A DNA stretch of 36,895 nt from an uncultured Collinsella sp. (GTDB taxonomy: Bacteria; Actinomycetota; Coriobacteriia; Coriobacteriales; Coriobacteriaceae), in NCBI GenBank assembly GCA_900755005.1, contig CAAEEX010000106.1, positions 1 through 36,895 on the forward strand, given 5' to 3'. A program made the translations under genes and the position numbers. Positions 7,166-15,158 of this stretch are shown here, in pieces (positions within the stretch are counted from its first letter, which is position 1; each line of letters opens with the position of its first letter). Below the pieces are notes generated by a model. That model was not told where the DNA came from and did not search any database. It saw only the letters and a program-made list of their open reading frames with translations.

Positions 7166-9595
7166 ATGCATACCCATACCACTGATACCGCTTCGAAAGA
7201 GCTCAAAGCCCAACGCGATCTTGTACGTCGTCCCCATAAGCGCATCGCTGCGCTCGCTCTTGCCGCCGGTCTGACCGTGGCCCTTACCGTTCCCGGTGCC
7301 GTTGTGTTCGCCGACGGCGTAGGGTCGACGAGCGCTGCCTCGGCTACGAGTGAGCAGATGGCGACGGGCTCCGATAACAGCACGCCGGGATATAAGAAAA
7401 ACCAGGTCGTATACGTCAAAACCGATGCCGACGGCAATCGCACGGGTGTTTACGTGGTCAATAGCTTCGAGGCCAATAAGGGCGTCAAGATCGACGATGC
7501 CGGCACCTATAACAAAGTGACCAACCTATCGACGACTCAAAAACTAACGGACGACAGCGGGTCGGTTGCCGTTACGGGCCAGGGAGTGCAGGACTTTGTC
7601 TACCAGGGCGATCTGGACAAGAACACTCAGATGCCGTGGAACGTCACCGTGGCATACCAGCTCGATGGCTGCGATATCGACGCCAAGGATTTGGCGGGCA
7701 AGAGCGGCAAGCTCACCATGAAGCTCAAGGTCGAAAAGAACGATGACTATACCGGTGGCGATTATGCCGATAACTACCTGGTTCAGATTACCGGTCAGCT
7801 TAAGGATGCCGAGGCACACGATATTGAGGCTGAGGGCGCCACGGTTGCTGCCAACGGCTCCAACACGCAGCTTACCTACATGGTGATTCCCGGCAGCACC
7901 GGAGACTACACCATTACGACCGATGTTGAGGATTTTGAGTTTGATGGCTGGCAGATTGTCGGCGTGCCGCTGAATCTTGCCATCGATGTGGACTCGAGCA
8001 GCATGGATACGAGCCAGCTCGTGGAGCTCTCCAACGGTATTGCTACGGCCAATAGCGGTGCTGGCCAGGTTGCCGACGGTGCCAAGACGCTCGCGGCCTC
8101 GCTTGCCACGGCCAATACCGGTGCCGGCACGCTGTGCAGTGGCGCCGCTGCGCTCGCGGCGGGTACGAGTCAGCTCAACGCACAGGTCCCCACGTTTGTC
8201 GAAGGTGTGAGTAACCTTAATGCCGGTGCCGAGGGGATTAATGCCGGCGCCGCGCAGCTTAAGGGCGGTGCGTCCAATCTTTCGGCGGGCCTTTTCAAGC
8301 TGCAGGGGAGCGCACAGCAGATCTCGGGCGGCATAAGTGGAATTGCCGCTGGGTCCGATGCGTACGTCGACGCGCTGACGCTGGGCAAGCAGGCTCAGGA
8401 GGCAAACCTTGCCAAGGCGCAGGCTGCGGCTAAGGCGGCCCAGGACGCTGTGACCGCTACGTCGGGCAACGCCTACAGCGCGCTGTACGGGCCGCAGGGT
8501 CTTACGGCGGCGCTCAGCGGCGAGGGGCAGTACCTTGCCGGTGCACAGCAGGCACTCGGCGGGGCAAAGCAGGCCGCGAGCGCCATGGGCAACGATGCGG
8601 CAAAGGCTAACGCCGAGAGCGCAAAGGCTGGCGCCGAGAGCACCGTTGCATCTATTGCCGCTGCCAAGGCGGCGGTCGCCGATGCTCAGGACGCGCTGGA
8701 TAACGCGGCAGATCTCGACTCCGCCAAGGCTGCGGCAGCCAAGCTAAGCGAGGCTACGGCACAGCTGGATGTAGCCACCGCAAGTGCCGGCAGTGCTGCT
8801 ACCAGCGCGGGTGCCGCCGCTACGGCGGCATCGAGCGCCGATGCGACGGGTCTTACCGCGCTTCTCGATTCTGCATCCAATGCCGTTGCGGGCGCGCAGG
8901 GTCTTAACACGCAGGTGTCGCAGGGCCTTAAGGGTGCCGAGTCCATGTTTGGCACGCTTACCGATCAGGTTACGACTTTGGCCCAGGCGGCCGGCGCCCA
9001 GGGCGGCGCCCAGGGTGCCGTCACCGCGCTCGATAGCGCCATTCAGGGCTACACCACTGTCCAGGATGGCCAACAGCTGAGCCTGGCCGGAGCCATCGCC
9101 TATATGAACAGCGCGATCAACCCGGCAAACCCCACGGCCGTGAACCCCGGTCTTGTCGCCGGTGTTGGCTCTGCAGCAACGGGCGCGGGTCAGCTGAGCG
9201 ATGGCGCCGCGGCTCTTGCCGCGGGCACCGACCAGCTTGCTGCGGGCACACAGCAGCTCAACGGTGCCACGCCCGCGCTTGCCAACGGCGCATCACAGCT
9301 CAACAACGGTGCGGCGCAGCTCAAGACAGGTGCTGCTAGCCTTGCCAGCGGCATGAATCTTCTCTCCTCGGGTGCGGGTACGCTTGCCAGCGGCGCATCC
9401 GAGCTCGGCAACGGCATGCAGGAGCTTACCGACCGAACGAGCAATCTCGATACTCAGGTCATCGACACCGTTAAGGACAAGATCGAGGAAATGCTCAACC
9501 CCGGCTTTACGCCGACGGACTTTGTCAACGGCGAGCAGGGCGGACATATAAATCGCGTGCAGTTTGTCTATATGACGGGCGCGATCAGCAAGTAG
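7166..9595 (+). CDS. Secreted YhgE/Pip-like protein with Ala/Gly heptad-type repeats
   Basis: The 809-residue product begins with a basic stretch and a hydrophobic signal segment (about residues 26-50, ending VVFADG). A mixed alpha/beta region of roughly 230 residues follows. The rest is a long alanine-rich helical region built from repeats such as LAAGTDQLAAGTQQLNGA and LASGASELGNGMQEL. These repeats are typical of YhgE/Pip and X-X-G-A-x-x-L proteins, which form extended coiled rods. Unlike full YhgE/Pip proteins it ends without the C-terminal transmembrane bundle. GGAAGGA at 7151-7157 supports ATG 7166; the frame is open further upstream but only as overlap with the exporter. Its position directly after the MMPL gene suggests it is an extracytoplasmic partner of that exporter. 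Function is otherwise unknown. Confidence 0.8.
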   Translation: MHTHTTDTASKELKAQRDLVRRPHKRIAALALAAGLTVALTVPGAVVFADGVGSTSAASATSEQMATGSDNSTPGYKKNQVVYVKTDADGNRTGVYVVNSFEANKGVKIDDAGTYNKVTNLSTTQKLTDDSGSVAVTGQGVQDFVYQGDLDKNTQMPWNVTVAYQLDGCDIDAKDLAGKSGKLTMKLKVEKNDDYTGGDYADNYLVQITGQLKDAEAHDIEAEGATVAANGSNTQLTYMVIPGSTGDYTITTDVEDFEFDGWQIVGVPLNLAIDVDSSSMDTSQLVELSNGIATANSGAGQVADGAKTLAASLATANTGAGTLCSGAAALAAGTSQLNAQVPTFVEGVSNLNAGAEGINAGAAQLKGGASNLSAGLFKLQGSAQQISGGISGIAAGSDAYVDALTLGKQAQEANLAKAQAAAKAAQDAVTATSGNAYSALYGPQGLTAALSGEGQYLAGAQQALGGAKQAASAMGNDAAKANAESAKAGAESTVASIAAAKAAVADAQDALDNAADLDSAKAAAAKLSEATAQLDVATASAGSAATSAGAAATAASSADATGLTALLDSASNAVAGAQGLNTQVSQGLKGAESMFGTLTDQVTTLAQAAGAQGGAQGAVTALDSAIQGYTTVQDGQQLSLAGAIAYMNSAINPANPTAVNPGLVAGVGSAATGAGQLSDGAAALAAGTDQLAAGTQQLNGATPALANGASQLNNGAAQLKTGAASLASGMNLLSSGAGTLASGASELGNGMQELTDRTSNLDTQVIDTVKDKIEEMLNPGFTPTDFVNGEQGGHINRVQFVYMTGAISK

Positions 9596-9642
9596 GCAGC
9601 CGCGCCCTTGTGGCGATTGGCATCGATAGCAAGTTATGAGGG

Positions 9643-9681
9643 GAGGGGCCGTCGGGCATTGTCTCGGCAGCCCCTCTTTGC
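9643..9681 (+). terminator. Probable terminator after the YhgE-like gene
   Basis: GAGGGGC (9643-9649) pairs with GCCCCTC (9670-9676) around a 20-base loop that can pair a little further, followed by TTTG. It lies 48 bases after the stop. The T-run is short, so efficiency is uncertain. Confidence 0.55.
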
Positions 9682-9702
9682 TGTCAGCGGCCACTTCGCG
9701 TC

Positions 9703-10153
9703 TTTGCAGAAGCTGTACCGCAAGATTTGTGTTTGGAAGGAGACGCGCTTTCTGCAAGGGGCGGAGCGCGGAAAGCATGTCCCGGATTTGATGCTCGGAA
9801 CGGGATGAGCTTTCCGGATCGGACCCCAAGCGGAAACTGCGTTCCGCTTCGCGGCTTCAGAATGGGACGCACTTTCCCGATGGGGCCCTAGCGGAAACTG
9901 CGACCCGGAATTCGCGCTCAGAATGGGATGCGCTTTCCCTTTGGAGCCCTCGGCGGAAACTGCATCCCGGAATTGGCCTCCAAAGTGGGATACGCTTTCC
10001 GCCGGGCATGCCATCCGGAAGATGCATCCCAGTTTGAGCGTCTATTCTGGGATGCGCTTTCCGCTGAGCGCTCATTCGGAAGGTGCATCCCGTTTTGGGC
10101 GTTCGAACTGGGACGGATTTTCCGCTGGCGCGGCTGTTGGGAAAGCACATTCC
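9703..10153. repeat. Palindromic repeat array B (six full units plus degenerate ends)
   Basis: This array fills most of the 601-base gap between two convergent genes. Left arms start at 9770, 9832, 9893, 9955, 10017 and 10078, a spacing of 61-62 bases. The matching right arms end at 9815, 9877, 9938, 10000, 10062 and 10123. Every unit has 14-base arms, consensus GGAAAcTGCATCCC and GGGATGCGCTTTCC, around an 18-base centre near GGAATTcGCGCTCaGAAT. A degenerate copy lies at 9703-9754, and a lone left arm at 10140-10153 ends the array. Linkers of 15-16 bases often contain GATGGGGCCCTAGC-like sequence. I see no gene in this stretch. Confidence 0.92.
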
Positions 10154-10196
10154 AGATTGGCGAGATGCAACGTGGCAATACGCCGCTCAACAGCTT

Positions 10197-11195
10197 CTAC
10201 AGCTTCACGTCGTTGAGCCATGTCGGCAGCGCGGTTTGCCTGATGCCTGCCGTCTGCAGCTTTTTCGCCAAGGTCCCTGAAGAGCGGACCTCGCCCATGG
10301 TAAAGCGGACGAGCGGATGGCCGTAAATCGATAGGTGCGCCTCGCGTTGCCGTTCGGCAACGAGCGCCTCGGCCGTGGTTTGCCCGGCAAGTATGGTCTG
10401 GTCGGTATATTTGATCAGTCCGTCGAGTTCGCCCAGCGTCAGCTCTTTTGCCTGGCGTTCCCAGACAAAGTCCGTTCGCATGGATTTGGTCGAATCGAAG
10501 GGGTCCGTCAGCTCGTATTGAAGTTGGTCGGGCGCAAAACCGGTCTCGATCATGACCGCCCGGGCGACCGATTCCCCGCCGCTCTCGGCGCGTGCGTCGG
10601 CGTATTGGAGTGTAGTGAGGGCCGTAGCGACGGCGCTCCCGTTGCGAGCACCCGCCCGTTTTTCAACCTCTTCCATCAATCGTCCTCGCGTAAGGCCAAG
10701 CTTTGAGATTGCCGAATCGGCAATGGGCATGCCGTTGGCAAAACCGGTCTGTAGCAGACAATCTGTTACCGTTTGAATGGGTGGTGTTATTGATATGCCG
10801 CCTTGGTCTATCGCGCCGACAGGCTCAATCTGGTGTCGCTGAATCCGCGTTCCAGGACGAGCCGATGGCTTTGTCGAGCTACAGAGATGCACGACGTTCA
10901 GATGTCGCCACGAAACTTCGAGACCCAGCAGGCACGCGGCAGAGTACGAACAGAATGTCCAATCGGGATGGGCGATCGCAAGGGCGCGGATGATCTCGCA
11001 ATGACGTTGCGCTCGGTTGAGCTCTTCCCAGCGCGCTTTGCGCGCGAACAGTCCCGGCAGGGGCGAGACAACCGTGCTGCCGGTGCGCCGCAGCAGCGCT
11101 TTTCGGATTGCCGTGCTCGGGGGAATTAGGCACCGTCCCTCCTGCTCGGCTTGGGTCAACAGCTGGTCGATACGTTGGTCGTTGCTATGCGACAT
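10197..11195 (-). CDS. AbiEi-like protein with C-terminal PD-(D/E)XK nuclease-like domain
   Basis: The 332-residue protein resembles actinobacterial proteins annotated as type IV toxin-antitoxin AbiEi-family or DUF559-like. The first 110 residues could contain the winged-helix part. The C-terminal third has the spacing of a PD-(D/E)XK nuclease core: E204/E208, D242 in RTDFVW, then E256-L-D258-G and K262 (GELDGLIKYTD). AGGAGG lies about 10 bases before ATG 11195. No toxin partner (AbiEii nucleotidyltransferase) is adjacent: both sides are repeat arrays, and the downstream neighbour converges on it. Its role in phage defence or gene control is therefore a family-level guess. The call rests on remembered family features, not a search. 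Confidence 0.6.
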   Translation of the reverse strand: MSHSNDQRIDQLLTQAEQEGRCLIPPSTAIRKALLRRTGSTVVSPLPGLFARKARWEELNRAQRHCEIIRALAIAHPDWTFCSYSAACLLGLEVSWRHLNVVHLCSSTKPSARPGTRIQRHQIEPVGAIDQGGISITPPIQTVTDCLLQTGFANGMPIADSAISKLGLTRGRLMEEVEKRAGARNGSAVATALTTLQYADARAESGGESVARAVMIETGFAPDQLQYELTDPFDSTKSMRTDFVWERQAKELTLGELDGLIKYTDQTILAGQTTAEALVAERQREAHLSIYGHPLVRFTMGEVRSSGTLAKKLQTAGIRQTALPTWLNDVKL

Positions 11196-11254
11196 GGGCT
11201 ACCGCCTCCTATTTTTGGGGTAGCAAAAACGTATCAGCCGGAACTTGCCGCTCA

Positions 11255-11276
11255 GCTGACCAAAAGCTGACCAAAA
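11255..11276 (-). promoter_or_regulatory. Tandem 11-base direct repeat upstream of the AbiEi-like gene
   Basis: GCTGACCAAAA occurs twice back to back (11255-11265, 11266-11276), 60-81 bases upstream of the AbiEi-like start codon. An 11-base period is one helical turn, as expected for side-by-side protein binding. A regulatory role is inference. Confidence 0.35.
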
Positions 11277-11527
11277 TCTAACCATGCAGGTGGATGGCCT
11301 GTTTTGACGTCAATTTTAGAAATTGAATCGGCGAGCGGTGATCGGCACCCGTGAACGGTCGCCAGTTGTGGCGGCTTGGTAAGTTTATGGGCGTGTACTT
11401 TTGTGAAAAAGGCAGTTTTTCCTGCTGTTTTGTGACTTTGGATTGCGCGGTCGAGGGCATGTGATATGGGCGGAGAGACAGCGGTCGCTGCTGTCCGGTG
11501 GCGCGGCCTTCGGAGCCGCCGTGCAAA

Positions 11528-11881
11528 ATGGCCTGCAGTTTCCGGTTGAGGTCCTAAGTGGAAAGCACATCCCAGAATCGGCGCTCGGAATGGGACGTAC
11601 TTTCCGAACCGGCCCCAGACGGAAAGCGCGTCCCGGAATCGGTGCCCGGAACGGGATGCGCTTTCCCGATGGGGCCCTAGCGGAAACTACGACCCGGAAT
11701 TCGCGCTCAGAATGGGATGCCGTTTCCGGTTGGAGCCTGCAGCGGAAGCTACGGCCCGGAATTTGGCTCCAGACTGGGGTGCGGTTTCCCAACAAGGCGG
11801 CGTGCGGAAAGTGCGACCCGGATTCGATGCCTAGAACGGGACGCATTTTCCAGCAGAAGCCTCCCGCGGAAAGCGCATCCC
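11528..11881. repeat. Palindromic repeat array C (five full units plus half units at both ends)
   Basis: Same family as arrays A and B, in the 691-base gap between two minus-strand genes. Left arms start at 11560, 11621, 11682, 11744 and 11806. Right arms end at 11605, 11666, 11727, 11789 and 11851. All units keep the 14-18-14 design and 61-62 base period. A half unit (right arm, about 11528-11543) begins the array and a left arm (11868-11881) ends it, 5 bases from the stop codon of the next gene. The third unit has the same 18-base centre as the unit at 9893. The rest of the gap (11196-11527) holds the putative AbiEi-like promoter region and no credible gene. Confidence 0.92.
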
Positions 11882-11886
11882 GGAAG

Positions 11887-12873
11887 CTACTCGTCGTCCC
11901 CGTCGTTGGGGTCGCCCTTGAGGGTGTTGATGTCCAGATACTCGTTATCGTCCTCTTTTTGCTGGGTCTCCGACTCCGCTTGGGTGGGGCCGGAGAACAG
12001 CCGGAATCCCTCAAACGCAATGACACCGAGCAGGGCAATGACAATGGCGATAAAGGCAACCTTGACTGCCTGCGGAAATTCCGAAAAACGCAGCGCCTTT
12101 TCCTCGGCGTAATAATCGGCGAAGCGCTCTTCGCCCGTGCTTTTGGTATACGCCGGCGCGGACGCGACCTCCGGGTCATATTCCGGTGCAGGCGTGGCAG
12201 CGTACGGATCGTTGAGATAATCGCTCGATGCGGTGCCATAATCCTCGGTCTCGATGCGATCGGTGCCAGCATAGCCATCGGAATAATCGGAATATGCCGC
12301 ACCGCCCTCATAGTCCGCGGCGCTCGTGTTGGCGGCAAAAAGCGGGTTAACTGGAACGTCGAGCGCCGGCATGCCGGTAGAGGTCTCATCCAGATCGGCT
12401 GCAGCCCAGGAATCGTAGGCAACCTGATGGGCAACGGGCTCATCGAGCCTTGTGACCGGAGACTTGCGTGCCGCAGGAACGGGCAACTGCTGGGCGCTGT
12501 ACATAACGGTGCTGTCGGCCGATTTGCTCCGCGTCGCCGCAGCGAGAAATGCCGCCGTCTCGGACGGGTCGCTTGCGGGGCGGGGAGTGGGCGTGGGCGC
12601 CGAAATGGGTGCGGGCGTAGACGCGGGCGTCGAAACAGGCGGCTGCGCAGGAGTCGGCGCAGATGCGGACTTAGGCGCAAGTGCGGGATTGGGGCTTGAC
12701 GGGCGAGCCCCACCGCCCATGAGTTCGTCGGCGGTCCACGGGCGATCATCCATCACGTCGTCAAGGCTCAGCGAAAACAGGTCGTCTTCACCCTCATCGA
12801 ACATGCGGTGCACATGTCCACCAATTGCCGGAATCAATCCGCGACCGGTGCATGATGCCTTGCTCAACGCCAT
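11887..12873 (-). CDS. Unknown proline-rich protein with one C-terminal membrane segment
   Basis: The 328-residue protein is not recognised. Residues 1-60 are mixed and partly acidic (DEGEDDLFSLSLDDVMDD). A Pro/Ala/Ser/Thr-rich low-complexity stretch follows (about 65-120), then a Tyr/Asp-rich region. A single hydrophobic helix (VAFIAIVIALLGVIAFEG) spans about residues 269-289, and a very acidic tail of about 39 residues ends the protein. With no signal peptide, the N-terminal part is probably cytoplasmic and the short tail outside, but topology is unproven. ATG 12873 is chosen because AAGGGTGG lies just upstream; an in-frame extension to 12969 has no ribosome site. The stop codon lies 5 bases from the end of repeat array C. 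Confidence 0.72.
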   Translation of the reverse strand: MALSKASCTGRGLIPAIGGHVHRMFDEGEDDLFSLSLDDVMDDRPWTADELMGGGARPSSPNPALAPKSASAPTPAQPPVSTPASTPAPISAPTPTPRPASDPSETAAFLAAATRSKSADSTVMYSAQQLPVPAARKSPVTRLDEPVAHQVAYDSWAAADLDETSTGMPALDVPVNPLFAANTSAADYEGGAAYSDYSDGYAGTDRIETEDYGTASSDYLNDPYAATPAPEYDPEVASAPAYTKSTGEERFADYYAEEKALRFSEFPQAVKVAFIAIVIALLGVIAFEGFRLFSGPTQAESETQQKEDDNEYLDINTLKGDPNDGDDE

Positions 12874-12996
12874 TCTGTTCCACCCTTTCGAAATACTAAT
12901 GTCATCGATTATATGGAACTTTCCAAGCGGCTCGGTCTTGGATTCATGCTTTCCAGAACTCGCGCCCAAAAGGGGAGGGGCAATCTAGGCGAGTGC

Positions 12997-13650
12997 CTAC
13001 TTGTCGTCGGCCGCCGCCTTGGCCTCATTGAGGTAGCTATAGAAGCTGTACTTGGAGATGCCAAAGAACTCGCAGGCGCGCTCGCTCGACTTGGAAATGA
13101 GGAAGGCGCCGCGACGGTCGAGGTAGCCAATGGCGCGAATGCGCTCATCTTTGGTCATAAGGGCTGCCGGCTTGCCCACGTATTGCTCGCACTCGCGCAG
13201 CAGGTCCTCGAGCAGGTCGCCGATGTTTTTGGTAATGGGCTCGGGCTCGGTGTAGCCCGTGCCGCCGGTGCCGGTAAAGGCATCGAGCGAGCGCTCAAAA
13301 GCCTTCATGAGCGTAATGTCAAAGTTAATGCCCAAAATGCCGACGGGCTTGCCCTCGTCGTTGCGGATAAAGATGGTCGAGGACTTGAGCAGCTTGCCAT
13401 CGGCGGTTTTGGTGAGGTATGGCTCGCGGTCGTGCACGTCGGTGGTGCCCTCGTGCATGGACTCAAGCACAATATGGCTGGGGCCGTCACCCAGTTTGCG
13501 CCCGCTGACGTGGCCGTTTTCGATCACTACGATGGAGTGGTCCACGTCATCGGTCTCCAGATCGTGGACGACGATTTCGCAGTTGGGGCCAAATTGGAGC
13601 GCCAGGCCGTGTGCAAGGCGCTTGTAGAACTCAATCTGTGCGGGGGTCAT
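12997..13650 (-). CDS. YheO/DauR-type PAS-like transcriptional regulator
   Basis: The 217-residue protein has the YheO-like PAS domain (about residues 5-115; for example GPNCEIVVHDLE, KSSTIFIRNDEGKPVGILGIN). It ends with the DauR-type helix-turn-helix region (about 150-210; RRGAFLISKSSERACEFFGISKYSFYSYL). DauR-family proteins commonly control amino-acid or diaminopropionate-like catabolic genes next to them. This gene is transcribed away from ygeX across a 277-base gap that holds two identical inverted repeats. It is therefore the best candidate for local control of the purine/diaminopropionate genes. Ligand and sign of regulation are unknown. Confidence 0.85.
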   Translation of the reverse strand: MTPAQIEFYKRLAHGLALQFGPNCEIVVHDLETDDVDHSIVVIENGHVSGRKLGDGPSHIVLESMHEGTTDVHDREPYLTKTADGKLLKSSTIFIRNDEGKPVGILGINFDITLMKAFERSLDAFTGTGGTGYTEPEPITKNIGDLLEDLLRECEQYVGKPAALMTKDERIRAIGYLDRRGAFLISKSSERACEFFGISKYSFYSYLNEAKAAADDK

Positions 13651-13769
13651 GGGTGCCTTCCTAAAAATTAGTTTGGGCTCACTGTGCCATAAACCCCACT
13701 TGTTCGCAAATAACGAAAGCGTCGCTGTGTTATGTGACCGTTCGGCGGCGAAAAGGTACCGATTACGGC

Positions 13770-13838
13770 AACAAACAATTTGTTAGGTTTTCCAATCAAA
13801 AAGTGTGATAGAACAGTGCTAACAAACTTTTTGTTTGG
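13770..13838. promoter_or_regulatory. Twin inverted repeats AACAAA-N3-TTTGTT (candidate operators)
   Basis: Two sites, 13770-13784 and 13821-13835, each have perfect 6-base arms AACAAA and TTTGTT with a 3-base spacer; both are followed by (A/T)GG. Their starts are 51 bases apart, close to five helical turns. They lie between the divergent regulator and ygeX, where the YheO/DauR-type regulator would be expected to bind. Binding is inferred from position and symmetry only. Confidence 0.6.
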
Positions 13839-13927
13839 CATCCACATAAAAGTTCAGTCGCATGAATGGGAATGGGCTGAAACGCGTATGCGGGGGCCGG
13901 CAAGAGAGAACTTAAGGAGTTCACCGT

Positions 13928-15142
13928 ATGGCCGATAAGATCCAGTGGGCGGGCAACACGATGCCCAAGAGCGATGACAAGCACTTGGGAATCATGAGCC
14001 TCGACCACGTGAAGAAGGCCCGCGCCTTTCACCAGTCGTTCCCCCAGTACACCGTCACTCCGCTTGCCCGCCTGGATGGCCAGGCCGCGCGCCTGGGCCT
14101 GTCCAACTTGTGCGTTAAGGACGAGAGCTATCGCTTTGGCCTCAACGCCTTTAAGGTTCTGGGCGGTTCGTTTGCCATGGCCAACTACATTGCCGACGAG
14201 ACCGGCAAGGACGTTGCCGAGTGCACCTTCGATTACCTGACCTCCGATCAGCTTGCCAAGGACTTTGGCCAGGCCACCTTCTTTACCGCCACCGACGGCA
14301 ATCATGGCCGCGGCGTGGCATGGGCTGCCAACAAGCTGGGCCAGAAGGCTGTTGTGCACATGCCCAAGGGTTCCACCAAGCCCCGCTTTGATAACATCGC
14401 CGCCGAGGGCGCCACGGTGACCATCGAAGAGGTTAACTACGACGAGTGCGTGCGCATGGCCGCCGCCGAGGCCGACGCCTGCGAGCGCGGCGTCATCGTT
14501 CAGGACACCGCCTGGGAGGGCTACGAGAAGATTCCGTCTTGGATCATGGAGGGCTACGGCACCATGGCTTCCGAGGCTGCCGAGCAGCTGCGCGAGATGG
14601 CCATCAACCGCCCGACGCACGTCTTTGTCCAGGCTGGTGTGGGCTCGCTGGCCGGCGCCGTGGTGGGCTACTTCACCAACCTGTATCCCGATAACCCGCC
14701 CACCTTCGTTGTGGTCGAGTGCGCTCCTGCCGCCTGCCTGTACAAGGGCGCTGCCGCCGGCGACGGCGACCCGCGCATCGTGGACGGCGACATGCCCTCC
14801 ATCATGGCCGGCCTGTGCTGCGGCGAGCCCAACATCCTGGGCTGGGATATCCTGCGCAACCACACCACCGCGTTCGTGTCCTGCCCCGACTGGGTCACCG
14901 CTCGCGGCATGCGCACCCTGGGCGCTCCCGAGAAGGGCGACCCGCGCGTCATCTCCGGCGAGTCCGGCGCGGTGACCACCGGCCTGGTCGAAACCCTCAT
15001 GCTCGATCCCGAGTACGCCGAGCTCAAGGAGCTCATCGGCCTGGACAAGACGAGCTCCGTGCTCTGCTTCTCCACCGAGGGAGATACCGATCCGGATCAG
15101 TACCGTCGCATCGTCTGGGAGGGCGAGTACCCGACCTGCTAG
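13928..15142 (+). CDS. ygeX: Diaminopropionate ammonia-lyase (PLP enzyme)
   Basis: The 404-residue protein matches YgeX, which splits 2,3-diaminopropionate into pyruvate and two ammonia with pyridoxal phosphate. The PLP lysine is K76 in FGLNAFKVLGGS. TDGNHGRGVAW (about residues 122-132) is the other family signature, with D123 at the position of the catalytic aspartate described for the E. coli enzyme. QAGVGSLAGAVVGY supplies the glycine-rich phosphate loop. AAGGAG lies about 10 bases before ATG 13928. In the anaerobic purine route it would be the last step, turning the C3N2 remnant of the ring into pyruvate. It is divergent from the regulator gene and probably expressed from the intervening region. 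Confidence 0.95.
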   Translation: MADKIQWAGNTMPKSDDKHLGIMSLDHVKKARAFHQSFPQYTVTPLARLDGQAARLGLSNLCVKDESYRFGLNAFKVLGGSFAMANYIADETGKDVAECTFDYLTSDQLAKDFGQATFFTATDGNHGRGVAWAANKLGQKAVVHMPKGSTKPRFDNIAAEGATVTIEEVNYDECVRMAAAEADACERGVIVQDTAWEGYEKIPSWIMEGYGTMASEAAEQLREMAINRPTHVFVQAGVGSLAGAVVGYFTNLYPDNPPTFVVVECAPAACLYKGAAAGDGDPRIVDGDMPSIMAGLCCGEPNILGWDILRNHTTAFVSCPDWVTARGMRTLGAPEKGDPRVISGESGAVTTGLVETLMLDPEYAELKELIGLDKTSSVLCFSTEGDTDPDQYRRIVWEGEYPTC

Positions 15143-15158
15143 CAGGTCTAACCTGGCC

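Noticed and set aside
9770..10123. CRISPR array
   Set aside because: The regular period resembles CRISPR, but the 18-base centres are themselves related (GGAATTcGCGCTCaGAAT), some are identical between arrays, and no cas gene is present.
9634..10216. Several overlapping open frames of 90-130 residues in both directions within array B
   Set aside because: They arise because the palindromic repeat lacks stop codons in some frames. The 61-62 base period shifts frame each unit, and products repeat short words such as GKRIPF with no conserved fold.
11385..12749. 454-residue minus-strand frame and 418-residue plus-strand frame across array C and the unknown gene
   Set aside because: Very Arg/Pro-rich, run through the repeat array, and conflict with the better-supported frame 11887-12873 that has a ribosome site and a membrane helix.
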